Assembly (NCBI GenBank): GCA_022750295.1 | Contig: JAKIVZ010000001.1 | Location: 197,651-261,650, forward strand | DNA length: 64,000 bases | From: Candidatus Lutacidiplasma silvani | Lineage (GTDB): Archaea > Thermoplasmatota > Thermoplasmata > Lutacidiplasmatales > UBA184 | Reading direction: 5' to 3' | Shown: positions 53,496 to 62,693 of the stretch, piece after piece | How positions within the stretch are numbered: position 1 is the first letter of the stretch | How the letters are laid out: each line of letters starts with the position of its first letter | Made by a program: the position numbers and the translations under genes | Notes under the pieces: model-generated | The model's input: only the letters and a program-made list of their open reading frames with translations | Database searches by the model: none | What the model was told of the DNA's origin: nothing

Positions 53496-53828
53496 TCAGA
53501 CGGGGAGGACCGTCTTGCCGCACACCGGGCACACCGAGGTTCCCGGCGGGAGGTGGGTCCCGCACTTGACGCAGAACCCGAGGTCGACCGGCGAACTCGG
53601 GAGGGGGGTTCCGCTCGGACCGGGCACGACCGGCGGGGGGGTCGGCGTCTTCCCGAACGAGATCGGCCGGTTCATCGCGGGGAGCCGGTAGAGGAAGAGG
53701 CTGAGGACGAACCACGCGAGAACGCCGTAGAAGAGCAGGGTGGAGATCGACGGGACGAACAGCTGGAGGACGAGCGCGACGACGAGCACGCCGATGTATG
53801 CGATCGTGAGGGCCCATCGCAACATCAT
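53496..53828 (-). CDS. Two-helix membrane protein with C-terminal zinc ribbon
   Basis: The protein is 110 residues from the ATG at 53828 (53825 is equally possible). Two helices (LTIAYIGVLVVALVLQLFV and LLFYGVLAWFVLSLFLY) are followed by a Pro-rich linker and a zinc ribbon (CVKC and CPVC). The domain order recalls the truncated protein at 1-498. No function is known. It is divergent from rtcB. Confidence 0.7.
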   Translation of the reverse strand: MMLRWALTIAYIGVLVVALVLQLFVPSISTLLFYGVLAWFVLSLFLYRLPAMNRPISFGKTPTPPPVVPGPSGTPLPSSPVDLGFCVKCGTHLPPGTSVCPVCGKTVLPV

Positions 53829-53919
53829 GGGAGTGCCCGGTAGCGGGCCCGCCCACCCGCGCGGTCGTACAAAGGGTGTTCTCCCGTCGGAAGCCTCGGG
53901 CGAAACGCGCTCGCCCCAT

Positions 53920-53930
53920 CTGAAATACCC
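53920..53930 (+). promoter_or_regulatory. TATA-like box for rtcB
   Basis: CTGAAATACCC is centred about 25 bp before the ATG at 53950, which supports a leaderless start. Confidence 0.5.
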
Positions 53931-53949
53931 CACCCCTCTGCGGCGCGGC

Positions 53950-55401
53950 ATGACCAAGGTCCCGCGTCTCATCGCCCGGGATCCGTTCACCTTCGAGATC
54001 CCGATGGACGAGCAGCCCGGCATGCGGGTGCCGGGGATCCTCTACTCGAGCGCCGCCCTCCTCTCCAGCGTCGACGGCGACCCGTCGCTCCAGCAGCTCG
54101 CGAACGTGGCGACCCTGCCCGGGATCACCCGCGGGGCGTTCGCGATGCCCGACATCCACTTCGGGTACGGGTTCCCGGTCGGCGGCGTCGCCGCGTTCGA
54201 CCTGAACGAAGGGGTCGTCTCCCCGGGCGGGATCGGGTACGACATCAACTGCGGCGTCCGGCTGCTCCGGACCAACCTCACCGTCGACGAGGTCCGACCA
54301 AGGCTCCGCGAGCTCATCGACGCCCTGTACCACGAAGTGCCGACCGGCGTCGGGTCGAAGGGCGGCCTGTCCCTTTCGGGCGGCGAGATCCTCGAAGTCC
54401 TGGCCGGCGGCGCCGAGTGGGCCGTCGCCCACGGCCACGGCCGGTCCGAGGACCTCGTGGTCCAGGAGGAGAACGGCCGGCACAAGGGGGCCGACCCCGG
54501 CCAGGTCAGCGACACGGCCCGGAAGCGGGGGCTCCGCCAGCTCGGGACCCTCGGCTCGGGGAACCACTTCCTCGAGGTCCAGGCGGTCGACGAGGTGTTC
54601 GAGCCGGCGTTCGCCGAGGCGATGGGGCTCCGCCCCGGGCTCGTGACCGTCATGCTCCACACCGGTTCGCGCGGCCTCGGCCACCAGGTCGCGACCGACT
54701 ACATCGGCCGGTTCGACGCCCGCCTCCAGGCCGAGGGGACGGTCCTCGTCGACCGGCAGCTCTCGTGCGCCCCGGTCGCCTCCGAGGACGGCCAGCGGTA
54801 CCTCGGCGCCATGGCCGCGGGCGCGAACTTCGCGTGGGCGAACCGGCAGCTGATCACCGCCGGGGTTCGCCGCGCGTTCCGGACCGTCTTCGGGCGACCG
54901 GACGAGACGATGGACCTCGCCGTCGTCTACGACATCGCGCACAACATCGCGAAGGTCGAGGAGCACCGGGTCGACGGCGGGGAGAAGCCGCTCCTCGTCC
55001 ACCGGAAGGGGGCGACCCGGGCGTTCGCCGCCGGCCGCGAGGAGGTCCCCCCCGCCTACCGGCCGTTCGGCCAGCCGGTGCTGATCCCGGGCGACATGGG
55101 GACCGCGAGCTACGTCCTCGTCGGACTGCCGACCGCGATGGACCGCTCGTTCGGCTCGTCGTGCCACGGGGCGGGGCGGCGGCTGAGCCGCCACGCGGCC
55201 GTCCGGGAATTCCGGTACGACGAGGTGACCCGGTCGCTCTCCACCCGCGGGATCATCGTCCGGGCGGCCTCGCGGGAAGGGGTCACCGAGGAAGCTCCGG
55301 GCGCGTACAAGAACGTCGACGAGGTCGTCAAGGTCGCGGAGGGCGCCGGATTGACCCGACGCGTGGCGCGCCTGGTGCCGCTCGGCGTCGTGAAGGGGTA
55401 A
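53950..55401 (+). CDS. rtcB: RNA-splicing ligase RtcB
   Basis: RtcB joins tRNA halves with 2',3'-cyclic phosphate and 5'-OH ends after intron excision, using Mn and GTP. The 483-residue protein has PDIHFGYGFPVGG, GGIGYDINCGVR, GSGNHFLEVQ, HTGSRGLGHQV, YDIAHNIAKVE (metal/GTP), RKGATRAF and the guanylylated His segment SCHGAGRRLSR. There is no intein. It is directly relevant to the interrupted tRNA-Lys at 18156-18292. Its frame stays open upstream to 53740, but the TATA box fixes the ATG at 53950. Confidence 0.96.
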   Translation: MTKVPRLIARDPFTFEIPMDEQPGMRVPGILYSSAALLSSVDGDPSLQQLANVATLPGITRGAFAMPDIHFGYGFPVGGVAAFDLNEGVVSPGGIGYDINCGVRLLRTNLTVDEVRPRLRELIDALYHEVPTGVGSKGGLSLSGGEILEVLAGGAEWAVAHGHGRSEDLVVQEENGRHKGADPGQVSDTARKRGLRQLGTLGSGNHFLEVQAVDEVFEPAFAEAMGLRPGLVTVMLHTGSRGLGHQVATDYIGRFDARLQAEGTVLVDRQLSCAPVASEDGQRYLGAMAAGANFAWANRQLITAGVRRAFRTVFGRPDETMDLAVVYDIAHNIAKVEEHRVDGGEKPLLVHRKGATRAFAAGREEVPPAYRPFGQPVLIPGDMGTASYVLVGLPTAMDRSFGSSCHGAGRRLSRHAAVREFRYDEVTRSLSTRGIIVRAASREGVTEEAPGAYKNVDEVVKVAEGAGLTRRVARLVPLGVVKG

Positions 55402-55425
55402 GCCCCCCGAACCCGCGCGGGAAGG

Positions 55426-55848
55426 TCAGGCGGCGGCCCGCCGCCGGCGCGATGTCCGCGCGGGCTTCGACGTCGCCTTCGGCGCCGGCATCAGCCAGAA
55501 CTCGTTGTCGTCCGGGTCGAGGAACTTCGCGATCCAGCCCCACGGGACCTCCCGCGGCGGGAGCGAGAAGCGGACCCCCTGCTGCTCGAGCCGCCGGCAC
55601 AGGCGGGGCAACGGCTCCGTCGTCAGCAGGAGGATCCCGGTCGGGCATCCGTCGGTCGGCTTCGGCCCGCGCCGGCGCCCGTGCATCTCGCACAGGTGGA
55701 TCCGCGCGCCGTACCGCCGGCTCCCGACCGTCGTCCAGTGCTCCGGGTCGTCGTCGAGGACCGAGAATCCGAGGACGGTCCGGTACCACTCGGCCGCCTT
55801 CTTCCGGTCCCGGACCGGGACCGCCGCCGAATGGACGTACAGCGGCAC
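55426..55848 (-). CDS. VOC-superfamily protein
   Basis: The 140-residue protein begins HSAAVPVRDRKKAAEWYRTVLGF and ends IAKFLDPDDNEFWLMPAP, the two VOC half-signatures, with a Lys/Arg/Ala-rich tail (PARTSRRRRAAA). The substrate is unknown. It is convergent with rtcB and follows the giant peptidase on the same strand. Confidence 0.82.
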   Translation of the reverse strand: MPLYVHSAAVPVRDRKKAAEWYRTVLGFSVLDDDPEHWTTVGSRRYGARIHLCEMHGRRRGPKPTDGCPTGILLLTTEPLPRLCRRLEQQGVRFSLPPREVPWGWIAKFLDPDDNEFWLMPAPKATSKPARTSRRRRAAA

Positions 55849-55875
55849 CGGCCACGGGGGAGCCGGGGATGGACC

Positions 55876-58800
55876 TTAGGGGTTGTGGGGCGGCTCGGCC
55901 CCCGCCGGGGCGCCGGGCGGCGCCGACCGCCGCGGCCGGAACGCGAACGGGGCGACCACGGCGGCCACGACCCCCACGGCCGTCGATCCGAGGAGGAGGT
56001 CGAGGGAGCGGTCGGGCGGGGGCGGCGCGGCGGTCGCGTTGACGACCAGGAATTCGACGGCGAGTCCGGTGTAGTTCCGGGTGGTCGTGGCGACCGTCAC
56101 CGCGTACGTCCCCGAATCGGCCGGGGCGTCGAGCGGTACCGTCCCGTACCCGGCGGCGTCCAGCGCGACGGGGAAGGTGCTCCGGCCGCCGATCGAGACC
56201 GGCGTCGGCGGCCCGCCGGCCACTGCGAACGTCGCCTCGAGCGTCACGTTCGCCGGGGAGCACCCCGGGGCGGACGTCGGCGTGCAGTTCGGCACGGCCG
56301 CGACCTGGAGGGTGACCGGGGCGCCCGGCCGGGTGACGTTGGGGGCGATCGCGAGCGTCAGGTCCGTGTCGGTCCCGTTGTACACCGAGATCGGATACGA
56401 GGCCGTCGCGACGTTCCCGTTGGTGTCGCGCGCCGTCACGTTCGCGAGGTACGGCCCGGGGTGGAGGTACGTGTGGGCCATCGTCGAATTGTACCCCGAC
56501 GGAGTCCCGTCGCCGAAGTTCCAGCTCACGTTGTACGGCGGCCCACTCCCGCCCGCGACCGAGACGTTGAAGACGACGTGGAAGGGGGCGATCCCGGCCG
56601 AGGCGTTCGAGCCCCCCAGGACCACGACCGTCTGGGGACCGGGGCCACTCCCGTCCACCGCGAACGTCCGGACCAGGACGTCGCCCCCCCCGTCGACGGC
56701 CGTGAGGGTGGCGGTATACTCCCCGTTCGCCTCGTAGCCGTGGCGGATGGGAGAGCCGACCGCGGAACCGCCGTCGCCGAACGCCCACCGAAGGCCGACT
56801 CCGGGAAGGCCGGTCCCGCTGGCCGTGCCGAACACCGTGAACGGGGCGTCCCCGTCGAGCGGCGCGAGGGAGGCCCGCAGCGTGAGGCCGGTGGCGTTCC
56901 CCGCCTCCGCGTCCGGGAGCGCGAGGGGGAGGGATTCGACGGGGGCCCCGCTCGAATTCTCCACCGTCAGACCGACCGAGAGCGGGCAAGAACCGTCGGA
57001 GAGGCAGGGCACGTACGGGAACGCCTCGGAGAGGAGGGTGCCGTATCCGGAGAGCCCGGCCGAGAACGTCCAGTTCACGGAGTAGGGGCCGCCCTCGCCC
57101 GTCACGGAGGCGGAGAACGAGACGAGCGTCCCGGCCGGCACGTGGACCGCGGGCGAGACCGTCGCGGTGACCACGGGGCTCGTGGCCGTTCCGTTCGTGA
57201 CGTCGATCAAGAACGCCTCGCTCGCGTTCCCTTGGTATCCGTCGGACGCGTCCCCGATCGCGAGGTACTCGCCCGGCGCGTCGTACGTGTGATTGACGGT
57301 CGACCCCGTGGCGGAGGCCGTATCGCCGAACGTCCAGAGCGTCGAGTTGGGTCCGTGGCCGCCGGAGACCCCCGAGTGGAACTGGACCAGGAGCGGGGCC
57401 GCCCCGGAGGTGACGTCCGCGCTGAACGTTCCGCGCAGCGCCGGGTACAACGTGACGTTCGTCGAGACGACCGCCTCCTCGTTCACCGAGTCGTTGACGA
57501 ACGCGGTGAGCCGGTGGACCCCGACGGTCCGGAAGATCGCGCAGTCGCAGAGACCGACGTACGGGTCGTCGCTCGTGTACTGAACAGCATAGGGAGGGGT
57601 CCCGCCTGAGATCATCGGATCGAGCGCAAAGTCGCCGGGGAGGTCGCGGGCCGAAGGCGTGAGGTTCAGCGCCGCGACGATCGCCGTGGCGTTCGGACAG
57701 AACCCCGTCGTCGCCCCCCCGACGAGCTCGAGGACCCGGTTCGACCCGCCCCCGTCGTGCGGGTCGGCCGAGTCGTCGACCGCCACGGTGGCGCAGTACC
57801 CGCCCGCGACGGCGTACGCATGGGTCGTGTTCGCGCTCGTCCCGTTGTGGAGGTACGTCCCGTCGCCGAACGACCAGTTGTACGTGTACGGGGCGAGCCC
57901 CCCGGTGACGTTGGCGTCGAACGTGACCGCCTGGCCGATGGTCGGCGACGTCCGCGAGGAGTTCAGCGCGACGGCCAGGGCCGAGCCCCCGACCACGATC
58001 TCGACCGGTTCCGAGACGGTGCTGTTCGCCCCGGCGTCGAACACCGACGCCCACGCGGAGTACGTCCCGTCGATCGGGTAGGTGTGATTGACCAGTCCCC
58101 GCGGCGCGGACCCCGAGGTGGAGTCCCCGAAGTCGACGTTGTAGAACGCGTACGGCGCCGTTCCCCCGGTGGCGGTCGCGTTGAAGTGGACCGTGAGCGG
58201 CGCCGCCCCGAACCGGGGGCTCGCATCGAGGGTCAACTGGAGCGTCGACGGCGCGACCGTCGTTCGGGCGAGCAACGGGACGAGGATCCCCCCGTTGGGG
58301 GAACCGAGACCCGTGACCGGGTCCCACCCCCGGGTCGCGGCGTAACCGTTCGACCCCGACGTGATGTCGTGGAACGCCTTGCCCCCGGACGTACCGGCCG
58401 CGATCGAGTACAGGGTCGGGTCGACGAACCCGAGCGGAGCGCCCGCGTACGAGTCGGCGTCGGTGAGGAGCCCGGCCCAGATCGGACAGGCGACGCTCGT
58501 GCCGAGGGCCGCCGTCGCGCCTCCGCCGTAGTAGGTCAGCACCCCCGACCCGCCGGCTTCCGCCGCGACGTCCGGCTCGCCCCGCTGGGTCTCGTTCCCC
58601 GAGATCCCGGTCCCGGTCTGCCAGTACGGCCGGGGGAACGGGGAGTACCCGCCGGTCGAGCCGCCCTGGTTCTGGCAGCCGGGCGACCTCGCCCCGCTCG
58701 CGTTGCCGCTCCAGGCGACCTCGCTCGACCAGGCGTCCCCGGTGCCGAGCGTGAGCACGGTGCCGCCGACGCCGACGACGTACGGGTCGCTCGCGGGGTA

Positions 58801-60066
58801 ATCGGTCGAGTCGCCGCTCGTCCCCGCCGCCGCGCCGCAGTCGCCGGACGCCGAGAGGACCGTGATCCCCTCGAGCGCGGCCGCCTCCATCACCGGGTGG
58901 AGGAGGTCGTACGACCCGTCGGTCGTCGCGTTGCACGCCGACGGGCACGCCGAAGCGTACGAGTTGTACGTCCCGACGTCGTTCTCCCCCCAACTGAGGG
59001 AGATCACGTTCGCGGCCTGGTGCGCGACGAGCCAGTCGACGCTCCCGTAGAGGCCGGCGGTCGCATCCGGGGCGAACGTCATCTTGAGCGTGGCCGCCGG
59101 AGCGGTGGCCCGGGCCCATTCGATGTCGAGCGCCTCCTCGAACCCCCAGCCGGTCGAGGTGTCGTTCAGGTTCGCCGACGTCGGTACCGGATAGAGGTAG
59201 TCGACCGTCCCGGCGGCGGTCCCGGTCGCGGTGTCGAACGACCTCAGGTCGGCCTGGAGTTGTCCCTGGGGCTCCGAGCCGTCGTAGTCGTCGACGACGG
59301 CGACGGTGAATCCGGTCCCGTTCGCCCCGCCGGCGATCAGCCCGGAGAAATTGTACCCCCGCTCGACCTGGCAGGGGGTAAGTCCGCTGCCCCCGGAACC
59401 GGTGCATCCCGTCGAGGGGGTGGCGAGCGGCGCCGGACCGGAGACCGCCGGGACGATCGGGGTCACGTTGCCGAGCCCCAGGGCGCCGGTCCACGGGAGC
59501 CCGGAGGGCAAGACGGCCGGGGACGGGTGGGAGAAGAACGTCCGGGATCCGTCCCGGTACACCTCGAACGTCGTCCCGAACGCGCGGGCGACGAGGGTGG
59601 AGGGGCCCTGGACCAGGAGCATCGAACGGTCGGGGCTGGTCTGCACGTCGAGGCCGTCGTTCTTGAACTGCCGGACGGCGGAGGCGTACTCCGTTGGAGT
59701 CGGCCCAAACCGGTCGGCGACCTCGGCGGCGCTCAGGTAGTGGTGGTAGAGCGGGGAGCCGGGAGCGTCCAGCAGCGCCAACGTCGACGCCGCGTCGGAA
59801 CTCTTCGGCCCCGCAAGACCGACGGCCACCTCCACCGGGACCGCGGCGGGCAACGCGCCGAGGTCGAGGTCATGGGGACCGGGGACGAACGCGGGGGCGA
59901 TCACGACGCCGGTGGACGAGGGAGGCGGCGCAAGGCCCGCGGCCCGGGAAGCGGCGGGTGGCGAGGGGACGAACGAGATCGCCGGAAGGCCCAGGACGAC
60001 CGCGAGCGCGAGGACGAGCCCGAGGTTCGGACGAGCGGGGAACCTCCGGGGGGCGACGGACCGCAT
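55876..60066 (-). CDS. Giant S53 (sedolisin/kumamolisin) peptidase with PKD-like repeats
   Basis: The 1396-residue secreted protein starts at ATG 60066 (TATA 30 bp upstream). It has a signal peptide (LVLALAVVLGLPAISFV), a pro-domain (YLSAAEVADRFGPT, GTTFEVYRDG), and the S53 domain with the Glu-Asp pair in GFEEALDIEWA (about residues 305-312), oxyanion-Asp region ISLSWGENDVG and Ser in GTSVACPIWAGLL (about 520); the Ca-site region WDPVTGLGSPNGG follows. About seven PKD-like domains (motifs such as WSFGDGTYLHNGTS and WTFGDTASATGS) come next, then a membrane helix and a basic tail. S53 peptidases act at acid pH, which fits an acidophilic or acid-tolerant life style, but this is inference. Confidence 0.9.
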   Translation of the reverse strand: MRSVAPRRFPARPNLGLVLALAVVLGLPAISFVPSPPAASRAAGLAPPPSSTGVVIAPAFVPGPHDLDLGALPAAVPVEVAVGLAGPKSSDAASTLALLDAPGSPLYHHYLSAAEVADRFGPTPTEYASAVRQFKNDGLDVQTSPDRSMLLVQGPSTLVARAFGTTFEVYRDGSRTFFSHPSPAVLPSGLPWTGALGLGNVTPIVPAVSGPAPLATPSTGCTGSGGSGLTPCQVERGYNFSGLIAGGANGTGFTVAVVDDYDGSEPQGQLQADLRSFDTATGTAAGTVDYLYPVPTSANLNDTSTGWGFEEALDIEWARATAPAATLKMTFAPDATAGLYGSVDWLVAHQAANVISLSWGENDVGTYNSYASACPSACNATTDGSYDLLHPVMEAAALEGITVLSASGDCGAAAGTSGDSTDYPASDPYVVGVGGTVLTLGTGDAWSSEVAWSGNASGARSPGCQNQGGSTGGYSPFPRPYWQTGTGISGNETQRGEPDVAAEAGGSGVLTYYGGGATAALGTSVACPIWAGLLTDADSYAGAPLGFVDPTLYSIAAGTSGGKAFHDITSGSNGYAATRGWDPVTGLGSPNGGILVPLLARTTVAPSTLQLTLDASPRFGAAPLTVHFNATATGGTAPYAFYNVDFGDSTSGSAPRGLVNHTYPIDGTYSAWASVFDAGANSTVSEPVEIVVGGSALAVALNSSRTSPTIGQAVTFDANVTGGLAPYTYNWSFGDGTYLHNGTSANTTHAYAVAGGYCATVAVDDSADPHDGGGSNRVLELVGGATTGFCPNATAIVAALNLTPSARDLPGDFALDPMISGGTPPYAVQYTSDDPYVGLCDCAIFRTVGVHRLTAFVNDSVNEEAVVSTNVTLYPALRGTFSADVTSGAAPLLVQFHSGVSGGHGPNSTLWTFGDTASATGSTVNHTYDAPGEYLAIGDASDGYQGNASEAFLIDVTNGTATSPVVTATVSPAVHVPAGTLVSFSASVTGEGGPYSVNWTFSAGLSGYGTLLSEAFPYVPCLSDGSCPLSVGLTVENSSGAPVESLPLALPDAEAGNATGLTLRASLAPLDGDAPFTVFGTASGTGLPGVGLRWAFGDGGSAVGSPIRHGYEANGEYTATLTAVDGGGDVLVRTFAVDGSGPGPQTVVVLGGSNASAGIAPFHVVFNVSVAGGSGPPYNVSWNFGDGTPSGYNSTMAHTYLHPGPYLANVTARDTNGNVATASYPISVYNGTDTDLTLAIAPNVTRPGAPVTLQVAAVPNCTPTSAPGCSPANVTLEATFAVAGGPPTPVSIGGRSTFPVALDAAGYGTVPLDAPADSGTYAVTVATTTRNYTGLAVEFLVVNATAAPPPPDRSLDLLLGSTAVGVVAAVVAPFAFRPRRSAPPGAPAGAEPPHNP

Positions 60067-60089
60067 CGATGGCCGAGCGAGACGGCGCG

Positions 60090-60101
60090 CGCGTATTATC
60101 C
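60090..60101 (-). promoter_or_regulatory. TATA-like box for the S53 peptidase
   Basis: Minus-strand GGATAATACGC is centred about 30 bp before the ATG at 60066; this favours 60066 over the ATG at 60123. Confidence 0.45.
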
Positions 60102-60142
60102 CGCCCCCCGGCGGCGTTCGCATCGACCGATTCCGCGCACGC

Positions 60143-60153
60143 CGTAATTAACC
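60143..60153 (+). promoter_or_regulatory. TATA box for the site-2 protease
   Basis: CGTAATTAACC predicts a start near 60174, 7 nt before the TTG at 60181. Confidence 0.5.
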
Positions 60154-60180
60154 CCCGACTACTCGTGATGACGAGAATCG

Positions 60181-61533
60181 TTGGACGCGTGGGTCGGGTG
60201 GGCGATTCTCCTCGCCCTTATCGTCGGATACACCGCGTTCGTCGTCGTCCTGTACCGGCGCGGTCGGATCGGTCCGGACCGGGCGCTCTCCCTGTACGGC
60301 CCCGCCCTGATGATCAAGACCCAGCGCGGGAAGGGGTTCCTGGAGCGAGTCGCTCGGTTCAACCGGTTCTGGTCGTGGATCGGCGATGCGGGGATCGTCC
60401 TCGCGGCCGCCTCGATGGTGACGATCGTGGCCGTCCTCGTGCTCGACGCCACGGTCGCGCTCCGCGAGCCGGCGAGCTCGGCCCCGACGCCCCAGGAGGC
60501 GCTCGGGATCCCCGGGATCAACCCGTTCATCCCGATCGGCTACGGGCTGATCGCGCTGATCCTCGGGGTCGTCCTCCACGAGCTGATGCACGGGGTCATC
60601 GCCCGGTCGCAGAAGATCGGCGTGAAGAGCATCGGGATCCTGTGGCTCGTGATCCCGGTCGGGGCGTTCGTCGAGCAGGACGACGTCGAGATGAACGCGG
60701 CGCCCCGCCGCAAGCGGGCCCGCGTCGCCGCCGCCGGGGTGTTCGCGAACCTGGTCCTCGCGGTGATCTTCTTCACGCTCCTCGCCGCCGTCGTCGCGAC
60801 CTCGGTCCAGCCGACCGCGAACGGCGTCGGCCTCGTCCAGGTCGTCCCCGGCACTCCCGCCGCCGCGCTCGGTCTCCATCCGGGCGACGTGATCGTCTCG
60901 ATCAACGGCACGGCGACGACGACGACGAACGACCTGTTCAACGCCCTCGCCGCGACCCACGCGAATCAAACCGTCGCGATCTCGTACTTCGACCCCAACC
61001 TCGGCCATACGGTCTCGACCACGGTCACCCTGGAGGCGGAGAGCGACTACACCCACCTCGCCGCCGATCGCGGCAACGGATTCCTCGGCGTCTCGCCGTC
61101 GTTCCTCACGCCGTCGCAACTGCGGACGGTGCTCGCCAATCCGACGGCCGCGCCGGGCGGACCGCTGATCGGGGCGACGTATTGGGTCGTCCTCCCCATC
61201 GCCGGACTGGAACCGATCGCCGGCACGACCTCGAGCTTCTACACGATCTCCGGGCCGCTCGGCGCGCTCGGTCCCACCGGGTTCTGGATTCTCGCGAACG
61301 TACTCTACTGGCTGTCGTGGATGAACCTCCTGCTCGGGATGTCGAACGCGCTGCCGCTGTTCCCGCTCGACGGCGGCCTGATCTTCCGCGACTTCGTCGC
61401 CTCGGGCGCGTCCCGGATCAAGAAGGGATGGGATGTGGCGAGGCTCGATGCGTTCGCCGGTCGGGCGGCGATCGCGTCGTCGATCGCGGTCGTCCTGTTG
61501 CTCCTATGGCAGTTCGTGGCGCCGCACCTCTGA
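60181..61533 (+). CDS. Site-2 protease family membrane metalloprotease (M50) with PDZ domain
   Basis: The 450-residue protein starts at TTG 60181; the frame is closed by a stop at 60169-60171, so this is the first start. Zinc motif HELMH (H133-E134...H137) lies in a membrane helix, and the third-ligand region is LPLFPLDGG. A PDZ domain (VVPGTPAAALGLHPGDVIVSINGTA) is inserted between. About six membrane helices in all. Such proteases cleave membrane-bound regulators. It overlaps priL by 28 bp. Confidence 0.9.
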   Translation: MDAWVGWAILLALIVGYTAFVVVLYRRGRIGPDRALSLYGPALMIKTQRGKGFLERVARFNRFWSWIGDAGIVLAAASMVTIVAVLVLDATVALREPASSAPTPQEALGIPGINPFIPIGYGLIALILGVVLHELMHGVIARSQKIGVKSIGILWLVIPVGAFVEQDDVEMNAAPRRKRARVAAAGVFANLVLAVIFFTLLAAVVATSVQPTANGVGLVQVVPGTPAAALGLHPGDVIVSINGTATTTTNDLFNALAATHANQTVAISYFDPNLGHTVSTTVTLEAESDYTHLAADRGNGFLGVSPSFLTPSQLRTVLANPTAAPGGPLIGATYWVVLPIAGLEPIAGTTSSFYTISGPLGALGPTGFWILANVLYWLSWMNLLLGMSNALPLFPLDGGLIFRDFVASGASRIKKGWDVARLDAFAGRAAIASSIAVVLLLLWQFVAPHL

Positions 61534-62693
61534 ACGAGCGGGCCCGGCTCGCCGACTACCCGTTCCTCCCCGGCGCCGAGTCGCTCGTCGCCGACTCGGC
61601 CCCGTCGATCGGCGACCTTCTGCGCCACGGAGGGTACCAGAGGGCCCGGGAGGTCGGGCGGGCCCGGATCCGGGCCGCGATCGACGACCCGACCGGGGCG
61701 ACCGGGGTCGCGGAACTCGCCCACCTCGACCCGGAGGAACGGTACCTCTCGTTCCAGTACGCGCGGCTCGTCCTTTCCGCCGCCCGGACCCGCGCCCCGA
61801 TCCGCCGATGGGCCGTCGCCGAGGCGAAGGAGGCGACCGGTCGGCTCGCCGAGGAGGACGTCGAGACCGTCCTCGACATCTCCCGGCGGCTCGGCGTTCC
61901 GCTCGAACTCGAGGGGACCGAGCTCGCGTTCCGGCTTCCCGATTACCTGCATCTCGCGACCGCGATCCGCGAGGCCGAGTTCCGGCTCGTCCACCAGGCG
62001 GTGCGAGGCGGCCTCGTGCGGGTCTCGAAGGCCCGGGCGGTTCGGCTCCTGCAGGAGGGGATCCGACGCGAGCTCGGACAGCCGATGGAACTTGCCGACG
62101 CGACCCGGGCGGCCATCGCGGAAGCGGAGGCCGAACTCCTCGCCGACGTCGAGGCCCGGATGCCCGCGCCCACGGCCCGTTCCGGGACCGGGGTCGGGCC
62201 GCTGCGACCGGAGATCTTTCCCCCGTGCATCCGGGCGATGCGCCGGAGCCTCCAGGACGGGGAGAATCTCTCCCACGCTGGGCGGTTCGCGCTCGCGGCG
62301 TTCCTTCACCGGGCGGGCGCCGACGCCGACACGATCGTCGACAGCTACCGCGGCGCGCCGGACTTCGACGAGGCGGTCACCCGGTACCAGGTCGAACACA
62401 TCACCCAGCGCGACGGCGGGCGGGGATATTCGCCGAGCGAGTGCGCCACGCTCCAGACCCACGGGCTGTGCTACAAGGAAGGGGACAAGCAGTCGAAGAT
62501 CGCGGCCGACCAACTGCCGGACCCGCTCTGCCACGAACCGCGGCTCCGCCACCCGTTGCAGTACTACCGGATCCGGGGCGGGAAGGTCGCGATCGACGAC
62601 CTCGGCGCGGACGACGGATCCGCTACGACGCCGGCGGGAGGGCCCGGTACACCCGGAGCGCCCGGGCGACGGCCGTCCACTGCCCGGCGATGA
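61506..62693 (+). CDS. priL: DNA primase large subunit PriL
   Basis: PriL binds the catalytic subunit PriS and holds an iron-sulphur cluster needed for primer initiation. The 395-residue protein has the N-terminal helical domain and a C-terminal cluster domain with Cys 241 (FPPCIRAMRR), 313 (PSECAT), 322 (HGLCYKEGD) and 342 (PLCHEP), plus HPLQYYRIR. The ATG at 61506 lies inside the protease gene. The last 25 or so residues are Pro/Gly/Ala-rich and are encoded opposite the phosphatidyltransferase gene. priS is not in the window. Confidence 0.93.
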   Translation: MAVRGAAPLNERARLADYPFLPGAESLVADSAPSIGDLLRHGGYQRAREVGRARIRAAIDDPTGATGVAELAHLDPEERYLSFQYARLVLSAARTRAPIRRWAVAEAKEATGRLAEEDVETVLDISRRLGVPLELEGTELAFRLPDYLHLATAIREAEFRLVHQAVRGGLVRVSKARAVRLLQEGIRRELGQPMELADATRAAIAEAEAELLADVEARMPAPTARSGTGVGPLRPEIFPPCIRAMRRSLQDGENLSHAGRFALAAFLHRAGADADTIVDSYRGAPDFDEAVTRYQVEHITQRDGGRGYSPSECATLQTHGLCYKEGDKQSKIAADQLPDPLCHEPRLRHPLQYYRIRGGKVAIDDLGADDGSATTPAGGPGTPGAPGRRPSTARR

